Assembly: GCA_034509925.1 (NCBI GenBank)
Contig: CM067528.1
Span: 10,143,501 to 10,207,500, forward strand
Reading direction: 5' to 3'
DNA: 64,000 nucleotides
Origin: Hirudinaria manillensis
Taxonomy: Eukaryota > Annelida > Clitellata > Hirudinida > Hirudinidae
Shown here piece by piece: positions 61,401 to 64,000 of the stretch (position 1 is the first letter of the stretch; each line of letters begins with the position of its first letter). The notes under the pieces were generated by a model. It searched no databases. It was given only the letters and a program-made list of their open reading frames with translations, and was not told the origin of the DNA. Both the position numbers and the translations under genes were made by a program.

Positions 61401-62564
61401 TAAGAAAATACATAGAAATATCTGCACGAGACTAGCACGCCGCCAGCTTATCCGCACATCCGAAGTAATAAATATTTGGACGAAGTTTGAGAAACAAATT
61501 TTTGAAACAAAACGAAAAAAAAAAGATTTTTTCCCGACGAAATAAAAATAAAAAATAAAAAGATATGTCAACAGCATCGGGAATTGAGGTTTTAACAGTT
61601 ATGATTTTCTGAGCATTGCAGAGCCGCTGATAAATTGAACGACATCGGAGTTCGTACCGACAAACGCTAGAAAATAAATGAAAGAATTTCAGTTGAAATC
61701 CAAGTTCGTATCTACGAATAATCCTACTCATTCTTTACTTTTCTTTCGATTCTCCATCTCTTGCCCAGCTATTTACACGTCACAGACTTCAATCAAATCG
61801 TTTTCCTTCAATCCGGTCAGTCCACTCCCATTGTTATCTTTTGTCCTTTCTTCAATAACTTTTCCAGTTTTCCTTTGTCCAACTTGACAGTGTAAAGTTT
61901 GGAGGAAAATATTTCATTAAAGAGAAAAGTCCATTCGAAGACGAAGACATTTTTTTCAATTTGCTTGGAGTCAAATATTTTGAATCGTCATTAATTTTAA
62001 TGTTTATTTAATAGTTTTATCCAAATTTATGGCAAAAATCCGACAGCAAACATTGTTTAAATTGCTTATAAACAAATTGTTATCAGAAAAGCAGAAAAAC
62101 TAGCAGTGGAAAACCCAACAAAGGTACTCGTACTAGTATGTATCAGTACAAAACGTACACGTGCGAAGGACCAAACAAAAGGCTGTTGTTCATCATCACC
62201 TTTTGCGACAATTTATTATTTTCTTCCTTTGTCAAGGAAACTTGGAGTGTTTTAAAATTTCTCAGAAATTTGCGTTTCATGTTCACTCATTTTGAAGCGA
62301 ATTTTAATATTAAAACCCGATGAAATTCTTTGATTATTTTTTATTTCCTTGCGCAAGAATTTAATGTGGCGAGCAATTTTACTCAGTTGAAAAATTTTAA
62401 TCATTTTTGTACCATTATAAAACTGAAATTGTTATTTCCCGAGTCTCGCCGCATTTAAGAAATGACTGCCCCAGGAAAGAGTACCGAAGATCCGACCACA
62501 AGGAGCCATGCCAAGCCACCGGACATCCTCGAACATCAACGGACACGAAAGACATCACTGACGT
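58470..62564. other. Intergenic region between divergent syndecan-like and Ly6-like genes
   Basis: Presumably contains the promoters of both neighbours at its two ends. Visible structure is limited to simple sequence: three tandem aattatatac units near 59680-59705, an acgacgacgacgac run near 60120, and CCAT tracts. No ORF here shows family resemblance. Confidence 0.6.
59956..60066. repeat. (CCAT)n-derived degenerate tract
   Basis: Degenerate tccatccatc/gccatc/ttcattc units in the intergenic region between the syndecan-like and Ly6-like genes. A second such tract (tccatccatccgtccgtcc) is at 60583-60672. No gene is supported in either. Confidence 0.85.
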
Positions 62565-63331
62565 ATGAAAATGACGAACGTTATCACATTTCTGGTCTCG
62601 CTTTTCCTCTCTGTTGAGAGCATCTGCGGACTCCGTTGTTATTTCTGCCTGCCCTGCGATGGAACCAACATGAAAAAGGTGACATGCGAACCAGCTCAGA
62701 CCCTTTGCTCCTACATCGAGGGTTTTGATCCCTGTGAGTTCCCCGCGGGTCGATTATATTTATTTTGGACTTCAATTTGTCCTCAATATATCAGGAATAT
62801 ATCAATATATTGGTAGAATGCAGCAGTCGGATAAAGCGGTATTGTCAGCGTAATTTACGAGCGACTCAAATTAATTCCATCTCATTTTAGAGAAATAATA
62901 AATAATTTTGTAAATAAATTTTAGATATTAAATAATACAAACAACTTGAAATATTATAAATATTTTATATTTAATAAAAATAATATCATAAAAATTATTT
63001 AAAATTCTCCATCCTAGTCGGCGAGTATCGACTGGTAAGAGTGTGCGTCTCGCCGGTCCTCGTGGCACCAAGTTCCTGTCTGGAATTGGAATTTTATTTC
63101 GGCCTCAGTAACGTCCAGGGCTGCTTCTGCGACACCAACTTCTGCAACGTCGACGTTTCCATCAGAAACTTTGCCGTCTACATGGACTTAACCGACCTGG
63201 AACGCAAAGTGGCGCTACGTCTCTACTCCGTAGGAATTGGAGTTTTGCCAACGAATTGGCTTCTCTTGTTGATTTCACAAGGGATTTATTATTTTTTAAT
63301 TTATATTTTATTTTTCTGCTGCTCTGCTTGA
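62565..63331 (+). CDS. Ly6/uPAR-type GPI-anchored surface protein
   Basis: Two exons, 62565-62733 and 63018-63331, joined in phase 1 (GATCCCT|gtgagt ... catcctag|TCGGCG), give 160 residues. A signal peptide (VITFLVSLFLSVESICG) is followed by the Ly6 start LRCYFCLPC, further Cys residues (VTCEPAQTLC, FDPC?, RVCVSP, SSCLELEF) and the closing GCFCDTNFCN, the CxCxxxxCN end of a three-finger fold. A C-terminal hydrophobic segment (NWLLLLISQGIYYFLIYILF) without a cytoplasmic tail predicts a GPI anchor. The family includes fly Boudin, Crooked and Quiver and vertebrate Ly6 proteins, acting in junctions, channel modulation or signalling; the exact role is not inferable. An upstream ATG two codons before MTN (MKMTN) was chosen as start. 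The codon at the junction becomes Phe, giving FGEYRLV. Confidence 0.88.
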
Positions 63332-64000
63332 GTTGACCTACTGACACCTTTTCGGGGTTTTTATTTCATAGAATCTCATTATCTAGCTCCTCTGGCTCGT
63401 TTTGATGAGTCTCTATTTCTCATTCGACCTTTGACATTCTTGCATGTCTTTCGAAGCCAGCCAGCTTAGAATGTAGAACAACGCATTAGTAGAGCATTGA
63501 ATTAAAACTGAATTCCTTGATTTATTACGACCATGTAACAGGTCGGTATCCAAGCCTTTCATTTTGTCAACAATGACGTGTTGACGTATGACGATGTTCG
63601 TCATTTTCGTATATTTTTCATGTTAAATTCTAAATTTTAAATTTCGAAACTTTACCACGCCCTGCATTAAATCCACGAGGCTTGAGCCAGTAGAGTTTTA
63701 ATTAACTTAAGTAATTAAATACAGATAAAAGTATTTTCTCTTCCGAAAACATCCGTCAAAGAAATTTAAAAAAAAAAATCAAACTAATTAGAAATTATTT
63801 AATATTTTTTAATAATATTTATTATTTATTTATAAATTAATTTGAATTATTAATTAATTAGAAATTATTTCGAAATCGTGGCTTAAACTCAAAGTTAATT
63901 CAATCAGCAATCCAAAAGTTCAATCAGCGGAGAAGCACAAGAAGTAATTCGTGAAATTCAATCCGGCAAATTTTTCAATCGAGCGAGCTTCAATCAAACA
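63332..64000. other. Downstream flank of the Ly6-like gene
   Basis: AT-rich sequence with no recognised gene. No canonical AATAAA is seen close after the stop codon. Confidence 0.5.

Noticed and set aside
61432..61731. Minus-strand frame of ~100 codons near 61.5 kb
   Set aside because: Phe/Arg/Lys-rich translation of AT-rich DNA without motif, start context or neighbouring exons.

Overview
This is a window of AT-rich, intron-rich animal nuclear DNA. The introns obey GT-AG rules, the genes use the standard code, and there are many (TAA)n, (AT)n, (CA)n and (CCAT)n microsatellites. The gene content (one spectraplakin carrying plakin-type repeats, a syndecan-type proteoglycan, a Ly6-type GPI protein) fits a bilaterian, probably an invertebrate because one gene unites MACF1 and dystonin features. 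I cannot name the phylum from sequence alone.

Two thirds of the window (638-42647, minus strand) is one spectraplakin gene. I traced 66 coding exons with consistent splice phases from the first CH domain to the stop codon. If every exon is used the open frame is about 8,505 residues. The order is CH1-CH2 actin-binding domain, plakin domain with embedded SH3, a 6.6-kb exon (plakin repeats plus 13 copies of an unfamiliar ~100-residue repeat), a 5.2-kb exon (acidic repeats, a hydrophobic segment, plakin repeats, start of the rod), a long spectrin-repeat rod, two EF-hands, a GAS2 domain and a Gly-Ser-Arg-containing tail. It would link F-actin to microtubules.

Upstream of it, on the same strand, lie two complete housekeeping genes: a two-exon Mpv17/PMP22-family membrane protein (47068-47860) and an eight-exon YKT6 R-SNARE (49279-53698; 198 residues). 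A CpG-rich stretch near 56.1-56.3 kb with a strong minus-strand splice donor may be a distant first exon. If it belongs to the spectraplakin, both small genes would be nested in its first intron.

At 56860-58469 (minus) is a five-exon gene with a signal peptide, acidic Ser-Gly glycosaminoglycan sites, a complete thyroglobulin type-1 domain, and a syndecan transmembrane/cytoplasmic end. A syndecan with a folded Tg1 module is not an architecture I know and is, with the 13-copy spectraplakin repeat, the most interesting item here. A divergent two-exon Ly6/uPAR-type GPI-anchored protein lies at 62565-63331 (plus). The remaining DNA is intron or intergenic, with simple repeats, a few short tandem duplications and one polyadenylated retroelement tail.
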